From the NCBI RefSeq assembly GCF_002727065.1, contig NZ_PDVP01000003.1, positions 124,001-188,000 of the forward strand: 64,000 nt of DNA, read 5' to 3'. The number at the start of each line of letters is the position of its first letter. The stretch's first letter is position 1. The position numbers were made by a program, and so were the translations under genes. Under the pieces are notes generated by a model. It was given only the letters and a program-made list of their open reading frames with translations, ran no database searches and was not told the origin of the DNA. This DNA is from Zhengella mangrovi (GTDB lineage: Bacteria; Pseudomonadota; Alphaproteobacteria; Rhizobiales; Rhizobiaceae). Shown here in pieces: positions 10,543-18,277 of this stretch.

Positions 10543-11448
10543 TCAGGCAACACGTGATGTCTTATGCGCCGACTGGCGCGCGATGACCAGTCCGGCGAGG
10601 ATGACCCCGAGCGCGATCAGGGCGCGCGGATCAAGATGTTCTCCAAGCAGGGCAACGGCCCAGAAAACGCCGAACAGTGGAACCAGCAGATTGATCTGGC
10701 TGAAAAAACCCGCCCCCTGGCGTTCAAGGACGGTGAACACGATCAGAGATGCCAGCGCCGTCGGGAACAGGGCCAGAAGGATGATCGCCACGGTGCTCGT
10801 CGCACCGGGGTTGATGGCGTTCCAGTCTTCCGTCGCCAGCGAGAATGGCAGCAGGGTGGCCGCCCCCGCGACGAGCAGCGCCGCGGCTGCGGCGCGTCGG
10901 GGCTGGCCGAGCATGGTTTTCGTCAGCACGGCGTTGATCCCGTAGGACACAGCCGCGCCGAGGATCGCGAGCTGGCGCACGCCATCATCCCCGAGCCGGT
11001 AGAGGACGGACGGACCGACAAGGATGACAAGCCCGATCAGCCCGACGATGGCACCGGCGATCTTGCCTGTCGTCAACGGTTCGTCCCTGGTAAGGAAATG
11101 CGCCAGGAGAAGCGTCGCGATCGGCATGACGCCCATCAGGATCGAGGCAAGCCCGGCATCCACCACCTGCTGGCCCCAGGCGATGAGGCTGAATGGCAGC
11201 GAGTTTCCGAAGATGCCAATAAGTATCAGCATGAACGCCACCCGCGGTGTCCAGCGGATGCGCTCCCCGAGTGCCACCGCGACCCCGACCATGAGCGCGC
11301 CGGCGATAGCCAGGCGAACCATGCTCATGAAGGCGGGCGGATAGTCGCCGACGGTCTGCTTGACGAGCGAAAACGAACCGCCCCAGAAGGCTGCCAGCAG
11401 AAGCAGCAGGCCATAGTCGGCCCAGCCAGGCAGGTCCCTCGCCTTCAT
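10543..11448 (-). CDS. EamA/DMT-family transporter
   Basis: A 301-residue inner-membrane protein with ten hydrophobic helices arranged as two EamA repeats; 'LLLLLAAFWGGSFSLVKQTVGDYPP' opens repeat one and 'LGAAVSYGINAVLTKTMLGQ' opens repeat two. The drug/metabolite superfamily exports amino acids and metabolites. Its start ATG overlaps the stop of the lipoprotein gene (ATGA) and it ends 13 nt before ilvH, so it must be translated with the acetolactate synthase operon. That context suggests export of a branched-chain amino acid or 2-oxoacid, which is inference only. Confidence 0.9.
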   Translation of the reverse strand: MKARDLPGWADYGLLLLLAAFWGGSFSLVKQTVGDYPPAFMSMVRLAIAGALMVGVAVALGERIRWTPRVAFMLILIGIFGNSLPFSLIAWGQQVVDAGLASILMGVMPIATLLLAHFLTRDEPLTTGKIAGAIVGLIGLVILVGPSVLYRLGDDGVRQLAILGAAVSYGINAVLTKTMLGQPRRAAAAALLVAGAATLLPFSLATEDWNAINPGATSTVAIILLALFPTALASLIVFTVLERQGAGFFSQINLLVPLFGVFWAVALLGEHLDPRALIALGVILAGLVIARQSAHKTSRVA

Positions 11449-12038
11449 GACATGGCTCGCATGTGGGCCGGCTTGACCACCTGGTGCAGATAGAGGCCGA
11501 AGCGGTTGAATTCGGCCTGCCCCATTCCCTTGAGCTGCATGAGCGCGCCGATGCGCTGGGCAACACGGCGGGCAATGATCGAAGCCCTCACATCGGCCTG
11601 GCCTCCGACCCGCCTGGCACGCCCTTCCTCGACGCTTTTCGAAACGGCGAAGTCCTGCGCGGCGCAGGTCTTGGCCAGGAGAATAGGCGCCCTGGGGTCC
11701 CTCGCCTTTTCGTAGCACTGGAAGACGGTATCCATCGCCGCAAGCGTTCCCTGCGCCTTCTGGAGACGGCCGACCCGCTCCACGGCATCCACGATCGGAT
11801 CACCGCCACTCGGCGCGGCAGAACGCGGGCGCACCGGCGCATCGGCCCGCGTTTCTCCCGGCACTCCAGCCTTCTTCTCGTCGGCGGGCACCGGACCCCG
11901 GACAGCTTCGGCGTCTGGTTTCGCCTTTGCTTCGAGACGGGCGGACTCCAGCGTTGTCGATGCCCCGTTGCCGCCGGCCGTCTGGCAGGCGGTCAGCATA
12001 AGCAGCAACAGGGGAAGGAGCCAGCCGCGCCTGTTCAC
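11445..12038 (-). CDS. Predicted lipoprotein of unknown function in the ilv operon
   Basis: A 197-residue protein that should be lipid-modified: 'MNRRGWLLPLLLLMLTAC' is a short lipoprotein signal with lipobox L-T-A-C and Cys18. A Pro/Ala/Lys/Glu-rich linker follows, then a conserved-looking helical domain from about 90 ('DPIVDAVERVGRLQKAQGTLAAMDTVFQCYEKA') with two further cysteines. I chose the GTG at 12038 because it lies one base after the ilvB TAA and gives the signal peptide; an upstream ATG would bury it. Its stop overlaps the start of the EamA gene. No known function. Confidence 0.8.
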   Translation of the reverse strand: MNRRGWLLPLLLLMLTACQTAGGNGASTTLESARLEAKAKPDAEAVRGPVPADEKKAGVPGETRADAPVRPRSAAPSGGDPIVDAVERVGRLQKAQGTLAAMDTVFQCYEKARDPRAPILLAKTCAAQDFAVSKSVEEGRARRVGGQADVRASIIARRVAQRIGALMQLKGMGQAEFNRFGLYLHQVVKPAHMRAMS

Positions 12039-12039
12039 G

Positions 12040-13827
12040 TTACACCAGCGCCTTGCCTTCCGCGCCGATGGCATTGGCAACCGCTTCGTCGGTGGCCTCG
12101 TCGGGCAGGAGCATTTCGTTGTGTGCCTTGCCGGACGGGATCATCGGGAAGCAATTGGCAAGGTTCGCCACTTCGCAATCGAAGATGACCGGCTTCTTGA
12201 CGTCGATCATCTCCTGGATCGCGTCATCGAGATCGCCCGGCCTGGAGCAACGGATGCCGTGCGCGCCGTAAGCCTCCGCAAGCCTGACGAAATCCGGCAG
12301 CGCCTCGGAATAGGAATGGGACAGGCGGTTTCCGTGCAGCAACTGCTGCCATTGGCGAACCATGCCCATGTAGTGGTTGTTCATGATGAAGATCTTGATC
12401 GGCGCCCCGTACTGCACCGCTGTCGAGATCTCCTGCATCGTCATCTGGACGGACGCGTCGCCTCCGATATCGATGACGAGTGCATCCGGATGGGCGATCT
12501 GAACGCCGAGCGCCGCCGGCAGGCCGTAACCCATCGTCCCCAGTCCGCCCGATGTCATCCAGCGATTGGGCTTCTCGAATCCGTAGAACTGCGCCGCCCA
12601 CATCTGGTGCTGGCCGACTTCGGTCGTGATGTAGGTGTCGCGATCCTTCGTCAGTTCATACAGCCGCTCGACGGCATATTGCGGCATGATGACGGAATCG
12701 TTCGGCGTATAGGCCAGGCTGTTTCGCGCTTTCCAGCGCGCGATCTGCTCATCCCAGGTTTTCAGGGCCGCGCGATCGGCATTGGCGGTGGCACGCCACA
12801 GCCTGACCATGTCCTCCAGGATACGCCCGGCGTCGCCGATGATCGGTATGTCGACGTGAACGTTCTTGTTGATCTGCGATGCGTCGATATCGATATGGAT
12901 CTTCTTCGAATTGGGCGAGAACGCGTCCAGCCGCCCGGTGATCCGGTCATCGAACCGGGCCCCGATGCACACCATGACGTCACAATCGTGCATCGCCATG
13001 TTGGCTTCGTAGGTCCCGTGCATGCCGAGCATGCCGAGCCAGTGATCGCCCGAGGCCGGGTAGGCGCCCAGTCCCATCAGGGTCGACGTGATCGGGAAGC
13101 CGGTCAGGTCGACGAGTTCGCGAAGCAGGTGGCAGGCTTCAGTGCCGGCGTTGACGACGCCGCCGCCCGAATAGATCACCGGACGCTTGGCCGCGGCCAT
13201 CAGTTCGACGGCCTTCTTGATCTGTTCGCGGTCGCCCTGGACACGCGGCTGGTAACTCGGCCGGGACACCTGCTGAGGCGGCATGTAGCGGCCCGTGGCG
13301 AACTGGACATCCTTGGGAATGTCGACGACGACCGGCCCGGGACGCCCGGTTGTGGCGACCTTGAACGCTTCATGCAGAATACGCGGCAACTCGTTGACAT
13401 CCTTGACCAACCAGTTGTGCTTCGTGCAGGGGCGCGTGATACCCACCGTATCGCATTCCTGAAAACCGTCCGAACCGATGAGCGACGTCGGCACCTGGCC
13501 CGTGATGCAGACGAGCGGGATGGAATCCATCAGCGCGTCCTGCAGCGGGGTGACCATGTTGGTAGCCCCCGGGCCGGAGGTGACCAGTGCAACGCCCGGC
13601 TTGCCGGTCGAGCGGGCATAGCCCTCGGCAGCGTGACCGGCCCCCTGCTCGTGACGAACGAGGATGTGCTGGATCTTTTCCTGCTGGAAGATCTCGTCAT
13701 AGATCGGGAGAACGGCGCCGCCGGGATATCCGAAAACGTGCTCCACGCCGTTGTCGGCCATTGCCTGCAAAACCATTTCGGCGCCCGTCATTTCACGTCC
13801 GGCGCCCGTTTCATTTTCCTGTGCCAT
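12040..13827 (-). CDS. ilvB: Acetolactate synthase large (catalytic) subunit
   Basis: A 595-residue ThDP-dependent enzyme making 2-acetolactate or 2-aceto-2-hydroxybutyrate, the first common step to valine, leucine and isoleucine. Visible are the N-terminal PYR domain with the catalytic-Glu region 'VRHEQGAGHAAEGYARSTG', the central FAD-type domain, and the C-terminal PP domain with 'DIGGDASVQM' to 'MNNHYMGMVRQWQ', the Mg-ThDP motif. The start 'MAQENETG' is preceded by GAGACGGGAC; the frame runs further upstream through the attenuator but that extension is not family-like. Expression should be governed by the upstream leader peptide and terminator. It is followed by the lipoprotein, EamA and ilvH genes on one transcript. 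Confidence 0.97.
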   Translation of the reverse strand: MAQENETGAGREMTGAEMVLQAMADNGVEHVFGYPGGAVLPIYDEIFQQEKIQHILVRHEQGAGHAAEGYARSTGKPGVALVTSGPGATNMVTPLQDALMDSIPLVCITGQVPTSLIGSDGFQECDTVGITRPCTKHNWLVKDVNELPRILHEAFKVATTGRPGPVVVDIPKDVQFATGRYMPPQQVSRPSYQPRVQGDREQIKKAVELMAAAKRPVIYSGGGVVNAGTEACHLLRELVDLTGFPITSTLMGLGAYPASGDHWLGMLGMHGTYEANMAMHDCDVMVCIGARFDDRITGRLDAFSPNSKKIHIDIDASQINKNVHVDIPIIGDAGRILEDMVRLWRATANADRAALKTWDEQIARWKARNSLAYTPNDSVIMPQYAVERLYELTKDRDTYITTEVGQHQMWAAQFYGFEKPNRWMTSGGLGTMGYGLPAALGVQIAHPDALVIDIGGDASVQMTMQEISTAVQYGAPIKIFIMNNHYMGMVRQWQQLLHGNRLSHSYSEALPDFVRLAEAYGAHGIRCSRPGDLDDAIQEMIDVKKPVIFDCEVANLANCFPMIPSGKAHNEMLLPDEATDEAVANAIGAEGKALV

Positions 13828-13888
13828 GGTCAGTCCCGTCTCTTCACGTTTTCCAGCAGCGGTTGGTCGTTTAGCTCTATTCCGGGCA

Positions 13889-13913
13889 ATAAAAAAGGCC
13901 CTTGGGAGGGCCT
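13889..13913 (-). terminator. Attenuator terminator upstream of ilvB
   Basis: On the minus strand AGGCCCT (13907-13913) pairs with AGGGCCT (13896-13902) around a CCCA loop, followed by TTTTTT. It lies between the leader peptide stop and ilvB, about 60 nt before the ilvB start, where a terminator makes sense only as an attenuator. The 5' arm carries GCCCT, which could pair with AGGGC of the leader's last codons as an anti-terminator. Confidence 0.85.
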
Positions 13914-13919
13914 GTTTTC

Positions 13920-13967
13920 GCGCATGGGTGGCTGTCGCCGAAGGGTTAAGCCCTTCTGCCCATGCGC
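13920..13967 (-). promoter_or_regulatory. Leader-RNA pause/anti-terminator hairpin of ilvB
   Basis: In the leader RNA GCGCATGGG (13959-13967, within the leader peptide codons) pairs perfectly with CCCATGCGC (13920-13928). Nested inside, GAAGGG and CCCTTC form a second stem around the leader stop codon. Such a structure is the expected 1:2 element of an amino-acid attenuator; the competing fold with the terminator arm needs calculation. Confidence 0.65.
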
Positions 13968-14002
13968 TCACGTACTACGAGGATGATGTCGGTCATGTTC
14001 AT
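13946..14002 (-). CDS. ilvB operon leader peptide (Ile-Ile-Leu-Val-Val)
   Basis: An 18-codon reading frame, MNMTDIILVVRERMGRRA, ends at TAA just before the attenuator hairpins. Codons 6-10 are ATC ATC CTC GTA GTA, one or two of each branched-chain amino acid made by the downstream operon; such a run is the hallmark of a leader peptide whose ribosome stalls when Ile, Leu or Val tRNAs are uncharged. The second half of the frame forms the left arm of the first hairpin. No good ribosome-binding site precedes the ATG. The predicted -10 ends only seven bases upstream, so the message may be leaderless. I found it by reading the minus strand; it is too short for normal gene calling. Confidence 0.85.
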   Translation of the reverse strand: MNMTDIILVVRERMGRRA

Positions 14003-14008
14003 GGGCGC

Positions 14009-14038
14009 TATTTATTCCCCACGATGCCGAAACGTCAA
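14009..14038 (-). promoter_or_regulatory. Predicted promoter of the ilvB leader transcript
   Basis: Minus-strand TTGACG (14033-14038) with an 18-bp spacer and TAAATA (14009-14014). Transcription starting about seven bases later would begin at or beside the A of the leader ATG at 14002. The -35 is near consensus and the -10 is poor. Confidence 0.5.
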
Positions 14039-14146
14039 CAGCGCAAATGCGCCAATTGCGCTTGTTCTGGAACAAGTCGGGCACGGCGGTGCACCAGACT
14101 TTAACCAGTTGAGACTAATATGACGTCTCAAGTTCAGGGAGAAGGC

Positions 14147-16228
14147 ATGACCGAAGTGCAGGGCGGCCAGGACAAGACAACCTCTCCAGGCGGTGCGCCA
14201 CTTGTCCGGAACCGGACCGAAGGCCATGTCATCGCCTGCGATGGCGAGCGCGCGATCATCGCGGCCGAGGCAGGCAAGCAGGCAGCGGGATCGGACGATT
14301 ACTGGGCCGTTGGCCAGATGATTTCGATCCGCGTCGATGACGCCCGCCTTGTCGGCCTGATCTTCAAGGTCGATGTCCCCGTGGAAACCTGGGACAATGC
14401 CGCGAAGAACATGATCCATGTTCACGTCGAGATGGTCGGACAGGTAGCGACCGACGCGCGGGGCAAGACGACCTTCTCCTCCGGTATCGCCAATTATCCC
14501 TTCATGGGCGCGATCGCGCACCGGATCAGGTCCGCCGACCTCCAGGCAATCTACGCCAATGTCTCGCCCAACGCGGTCCAGATCGGTGAACTCACGCAGG
14601 AGCGGAGCATCCCCGCTCTGCTCGACGTCGACAGGCTCCTCGCGCGCCACTTTGCCATCGTCGGGACGACAGGTGTCGGCAAGTCGACGGCGGTCACGCT
14701 CGTTCTCAGAAAGGTCGTCGAGAAGCGGCCCGATATCCGCGTCCTGCTGCTGGATCCGCATAATGAATTCACGACCGCATTCGCGGATCAGGCGATCACG
14801 GTCGATGCGAACCGGCTGGATCTTCCCTTCTGGATGTTCCGGTTGGAGGAGTTCGCCGAGGTCGTGTTCCGCGGCCGTACGCCCGTTCCCAACGAACTCG
14901 ATGCCCTGCGCGACCTGATTCCGGTCGCCAAGGAGCGGTATCGCCGCAGCGAGGGCGGCGGCGGCGCGGCATCGGTCCTCAAGAAGGAACGCGACACGAC
15001 GGCACTGACGGCCGACACGCCGGTACCCTACCGGATGGTCGATCTGCTTTCCCTGATCGACGCCCGCGCCGGAAAGCTTGACGGCAAGGCAGATCGTCCA
15101 CATCTCCGCGCGCTGCACAACCGCCTGGAAGCCCTGCTCAACGATCCCCGCTTCCGCTTCATGTTCGGCTCGAAGACGGTGAGCGACACCATGCCCGCCA
15201 TCCTGAGCCACGTTTTCCGGATTCCGCAGAACGGCAAACCGATCTGCGTGTTCGACATGTCGAATCTTCCGTCGGAAGTGGTCAACTCGGTCGTGTCGGT
15301 CTTCTGCCGGATGTCCTTCGACCTCGCGCTGAATTCCGATGGTGCCTTGCAGACGCTGGTCGTCTGCGAGGAAGCCCACCGTTACATCCCCGCGTCGCAG
15401 GACGCCGGTTTCTGGCCGACCCGTCAGGCCATCGCCCGGATCGCCAAGGAAGGCCGCAAGTATGGCGTCTATCTCGGCGTCGTGACGCAGCGGCCCGGAG
15501 AACTGGACCAGACGATCCTGTCGCAGTGCAACACGATCTTTGCCATGCGGCTCGGCAACGAGCACGACCAGGAGATCATCAAGCTGGCCATCACCGGCGC
15601 GGCGCGCTCGCTCACCAATTTCCTCTCGTCGATCGCCAACAGGGAATGCATTGCCTTCGGCGAGGCTTTCCAGTCGCCGATGCGCATGGTCTTCGAGACC
15701 ATCGCCGAGAAGGACCTTCCGGGTGCCCATATCTACGAGCAGCAGGCCCGCCTGAAATCCGGCAGCGCGGACATTTCCCTGCACAACATCCTTCGCCGGA
15801 TCCGCAACGACGACACGGTCGAGGACGACGACGGCCCGGATTCCTGGCTCGAGGACTCCCAGTCCTTTGGCGCCGAGTTCGATGCCGATACACTCGCAGC
15901 GGCGGTGGCTGCTCCGGCAGGCGTTCTGGAAAAGCTGCAATCGGCGCCACGCGAAGGTCTCCGGAGCGCAGCCACGGCCCGTGATGCCACCGGGGCCGGC
16001 AGCCTGCGGTCCCAGTTCGCTTCTCCGCCGCCGCTCGAGGAACGCCGGGCCGGTCCCGAATTTTCCTACCAGTCTGAGACGACCGCCCAAAGACCGGCTC
16101 CCTATGGAAGCGAGGGCAGCCGGATGTTCAGGGCAAAAAGCCCGCCTCCCCCGCCGGCCCGCGAACCGTCATCGGGAGAAGGCCGCGAAGGAAACAGCCT
16201 GATCCGCGACTTCCGCTCGCGCCGCTGA
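14147..16228 (+). CDS. HerA-like ATPase / DUF87 helicase
   Basis: A 693-residue hexameric-type ATPase of the HerA-FtsK superfamily. The N-terminal beta-rich HAS-barrel region is followed by Walker A 'GTTGVGKST' (173-181), Walker B 'VLLLDPHNEF', 'VVCEEAHRYIP' and the sensor/arginine-finger stretch 'YGVYLGVVTQRPGELDQTIL'. The C-terminal 130 residues are Pro/Ser-rich and disordered. HerA proteins act as DNA translocases, classically with NurA nuclease; no nurA is visible in this window. The ATG at 14147 is preferred over one 27 bp upstream because AGGGAGAAGG directly precedes it. It is divergent from the ilvB leader. Confidence 0.9.
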   Translation: MTEVQGGQDKTTSPGGAPLVRNRTEGHVIACDGERAIIAAEAGKQAAGSDDYWAVGQMISIRVDDARLVGLIFKVDVPVETWDNAAKNMIHVHVEMVGQVATDARGKTTFSSGIANYPFMGAIAHRIRSADLQAIYANVSPNAVQIGELTQERSIPALLDVDRLLARHFAIVGTTGVGKSTAVTLVLRKVVEKRPDIRVLLLDPHNEFTTAFADQAITVDANRLDLPFWMFRLEEFAEVVFRGRTPVPNELDALRDLIPVAKERYRRSEGGGGAASVLKKERDTTALTADTPVPYRMVDLLSLIDARAGKLDGKADRPHLRALHNRLEALLNDPRFRFMFGSKTVSDTMPAILSHVFRIPQNGKPICVFDMSNLPSEVVNSVVSVFCRMSFDLALNSDGALQTLVVCEEAHRYIPASQDAGFWPTRQAIARIAKEGRKYGVYLGVVTQRPGELDQTILSQCNTIFAMRLGNEHDQEIIKLAITGAARSLTNFLSSIANRECIAFGEAFQSPMRMVFETIAEKDLPGAHIYEQQARLKSGSADISLHNILRRIRNDDTVEDDDGPDSWLEDSQSFGAEFDADTLAAAVAAPAGVLEKLQSAPREGLRSAATARDATGAGSLRSQFASPPPLEERRAGPEFSYQSETTAQRPAPYGSEGSRMFRAKSPPPPPAREPSSGEGREGNSLIRDFRSRR

Positions 16229-16460
16229 CGGCAGGCGGGACCATCCCCTTACCGGCATGAGACCGGGCGCAGCCCGACAATGAATCGGCAAAGCCCGACG
16301 CAAATCACGCGGGGGAAAATGCAGCCGCGGCCGGATCAGGCGGGCCAGCGTACGAAGCGCCTCGATTTTGTGAAAAATGGCGAACCTCGGTCGGGACGGC
16401 GTTCGCCTGTCTCGCTCCGCCAGCGTAAAACCCGCAGCCGTTGATACCACGCGAGAGCGG

Positions 16461-17216
16461 TCAGGCCGCGGTGCAAACCCGGTTCCGGCCTTCCCGCTTG
16501 GCCTTGTAGAGAACGGCATCGGCACGCCGGTAAAGCGCATCCGAATTCTCCCGCCCATTCCAGATGGCCACCCCGACACTGGTGGTGATCCGGATGCGGA
16601 CATTCCCGGCCGAGATCGTGAGCTGGCCGATGGCCATGCGAATCCGGTCGGCGAACTTGGTGAGCGCATCGGAATCCATGTTGGGCGCGACGATGGCGAA
16701 TTCCTCGCCGCCAAGCCTGGCCACGACGTCATGATAGCGCGTGAATTCGCGCAGGCACGCGGCAACGGCCTTCAGCACCTCGTCGCCGACATCGTGTCCG
16801 TGGGTATCATTGACCAGCTTGAAATGGTCGAGGTCGAGGATCATCAGTCCGACCGGACGATTGATCCGGCTGAACTCCTCCAGGTATTGCGCCAGGGCGT
16901 CATCGAAATAGCGCCGGTTCTGCATGCCGGTCAGACCGTCGGTCAGGGCCGCATGCTGCAGGTCCTCAGACCGCCGCGACAGCGACTGCGTCATCGCCCT
17001 GAGATGGCTTTCCTCGCGGACCTGACGGCGAAGCACCGGGTAGAAATATAGTCCGCCGAATACGACCGCGACGCCCTCGATCGTCAGGGCAATCGTCGGC
17101 AGGTTTCCAGGATGCAGCAGACCGGAGCGGAACAGCCATGCCGCCAGCAAGCCGGCACTGCCCAGGAGCAGTGCCAACAAGATGAAGAAGGCAAGTTCCG
17201 CCTTGTGAAAACGCAT
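16461..17216 (-). CDS. Membrane-anchored diguanylate cyclase (GGDEF)
   Basis: A 251-residue protein with two transmembrane helices (about 7-29 and 39-60), a short coiled linker and a GGDEF domain. The active site reads GGEEF (169-173), a functional variant, with the DG(L/M)TGMQNRRYF start of the domain at about 93-104 and the metal-binding 'DLDHFKLVND'. An inhibitory I-site RxxD is present as Arg160-Tyr-His-Asp163, exactly five residues before GGEEF. It should make c-di-GMP with product feedback inhibition. The start at 17216 gives the first helix; AGGAG lies 12 nt upstream. It is followed by a 232-bp gap containing nothing I can assign. Confidence 0.92.
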   Translation of the reverse strand: MRFHKAELAFFILLALLLGSAGLLAAWLFRSGLLHPGNLPTIALTIEGVAVVFGGLYFYPVLRRQVREESHLRAMTQSLSRRSEDLQHAALTDGLTGMQNRRYFDDALAQYLEEFSRINRPVGLMILDLDHFKLVNDTHGHDVGDEVLKAVAACLREFTRYHDVVARLGGEEFAIVAPNMDSDALTKFADRIRMAIGQLTISAGNVRIRITTSVGVAIWNGRENSDALYRRADAVLYKAKREGRNRVCTAA

Positions 17217-17256
17217 AACGTGCGCAACTCCTGCCACGGATCGACTGGTGGTGGTA

Positions 17257-17273
17257 TAGAGGATTCACCTCTA
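17257..17273. promoter_or_regulatory. Inverted repeat upstream of the diguanylate cyclase gene
   Basis: TAGAGG (17257-17262), five bases, CCTCTA (17268-17273): a perfect 6+5+6 dyad 41 bp upstream of the cyclase start. On the minus strand it runs into TATACC, a possible -10 element, so it may be an operator. Chance occurrence is possible at this size. Confidence 0.4.
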
Positions 17274-17361
17274 AACACGAGTTAAACATCCGGCGAATGG
17301 GGTCGGAAAAGAGGATCGGCGGCGCCTCCATCCAACGGTTGTTGACCATTTGGTTAATGCG

Positions 17362-18264
17362 TCATTTCGGAAGCTGGTCCGGTTGGATGCGCTCCCAATC
17401 CGGTCCGAGCTGGTTGCGAAACCACGTTGATTGCCGTTTCGCATACTGATGGCTGGCCGTGATGGCATCGGCGATGGCGGAACCGGCATCCAAGTCGCCG
17501 GACAGCATGGCTGCGATTTGGCGAACCCCGATGGCCTTCATCGCGGGGAGATCCGGCGACGGAGACAAGGCCAGGAGCCGCTCGACCTCGTCAGTCGCGC
17601 CCTGGTCCATCATCAGTTCGAACCGTCTCGTGATGCGGTTTCTCAGCCAGCGGCGGTCCGGTTCGAGTACGATCTTTCGCGATGTCGCATCATCGACGAG
17701 CGCGGCACCCCGCTGCTCCTGCCAGTAGGCGATCGGCTTCCCGCTCGCTTCGACGACTTCCAGCGCCCGAAGGATACGCTGCCCGTCCCGCGGGTTGAAA
17801 GTTTCGGCGCCCGCCGGATCGAGGGACGAGAGCAGCCGGTGCATGGCTTCGGGCCCTTCGGCAACCATCTGCTCTCTCAGCCGGACCCGAAGATCGGCCG
17901 GGATATCCGGCATTTCGGACAGGCCGCCGAACAGCGCGCGGAAATAGAGGCCTGTTCCCCCGACAAAAATCGGCCGGCGGCCCTGCAGACGGTCTGTCAG
18001 GACGTCCGCCGCATCTCTCAGCCAGGCGCCGGTCGAATAGGTTTCCAGCGGACTGACATGGCCGAACAGCACGTGCGGCGCCGCGGCCAGTTCGTCAGCC
18101 GTGGGTCGTGCCGTCAGGACGTTCAGCACGTCGTAGACCTGCATGGAATCGGCATTGATGATCAGGCCACCGTGCTTTCGAGCCAGGTCCACTGCAAGAG
18201 CCGTCTTGCCGCTGGCCGTTGGCCCCGCTATCAGGATCGCATTCTCCACCGCTGTCCGCATCAT
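17362..18264 (-). CDS. miaA: tRNA dimethylallyltransferase
   Basis: A 300-residue enzyme adding an isopentenyl group to A37 of tRNAs that read UNN codons. The P-loop '[17 protein letters not shown]' is at the N-terminus, then '[20 protein letters not shown]', '[18 protein letters not shown]' and '[11 protein letters not shown]'; the C-terminal '[16 protein letters not shown]' is the tRNA-binding helix signature. The start at 18264 (ATG ATG) has CAGGA seven bases upstream; more distal starts would overlap serB. Its start codon lies only 13 bp from that of divergent serB. Confidence 0.95.
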   Translation of the reverse strand: MMRTAVENAILIAGPTASGKTALAVDLARKHGGLIINADSMQVYDVLNVLTARPTADELAAAPHVLFGHVSPLETYSTGAWLRDAADVLTDRLQGRRPIFVGGTGLYFRALFGGLSEMPDIPADLRVRLREQMVAEGPEAMHRLLSSLDPAGAETFNPRDGQRILRALEVVEASGKPIAYWQEQRGAALVDDATSRKIVLEPDRRWLRNRITRRFELMMDQGATDEVERLLALSPSPDLPAMKAIGVRQIAAMLSGDLDAGSAIADAITASHQYAKRQSTWFRNQLGPDWERIQPDQLPK

Positions 18265-18277
18265 CGGGATCCTGTCC

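Noticed and set aside
11968-13986. A 672-codon plus-strand open frame opposite ilvB
   Set aside because: Pure antisense shadow of the conserved acetolactate synthase; it would also run through the attenuator hairpins.
14012-16090. A 692-codon minus-strand open frame opposite the HerA gene
   Set aside because: Shadow of the HerA-like ATPase, with low-complexity Arg/Gly composition and no start signal.
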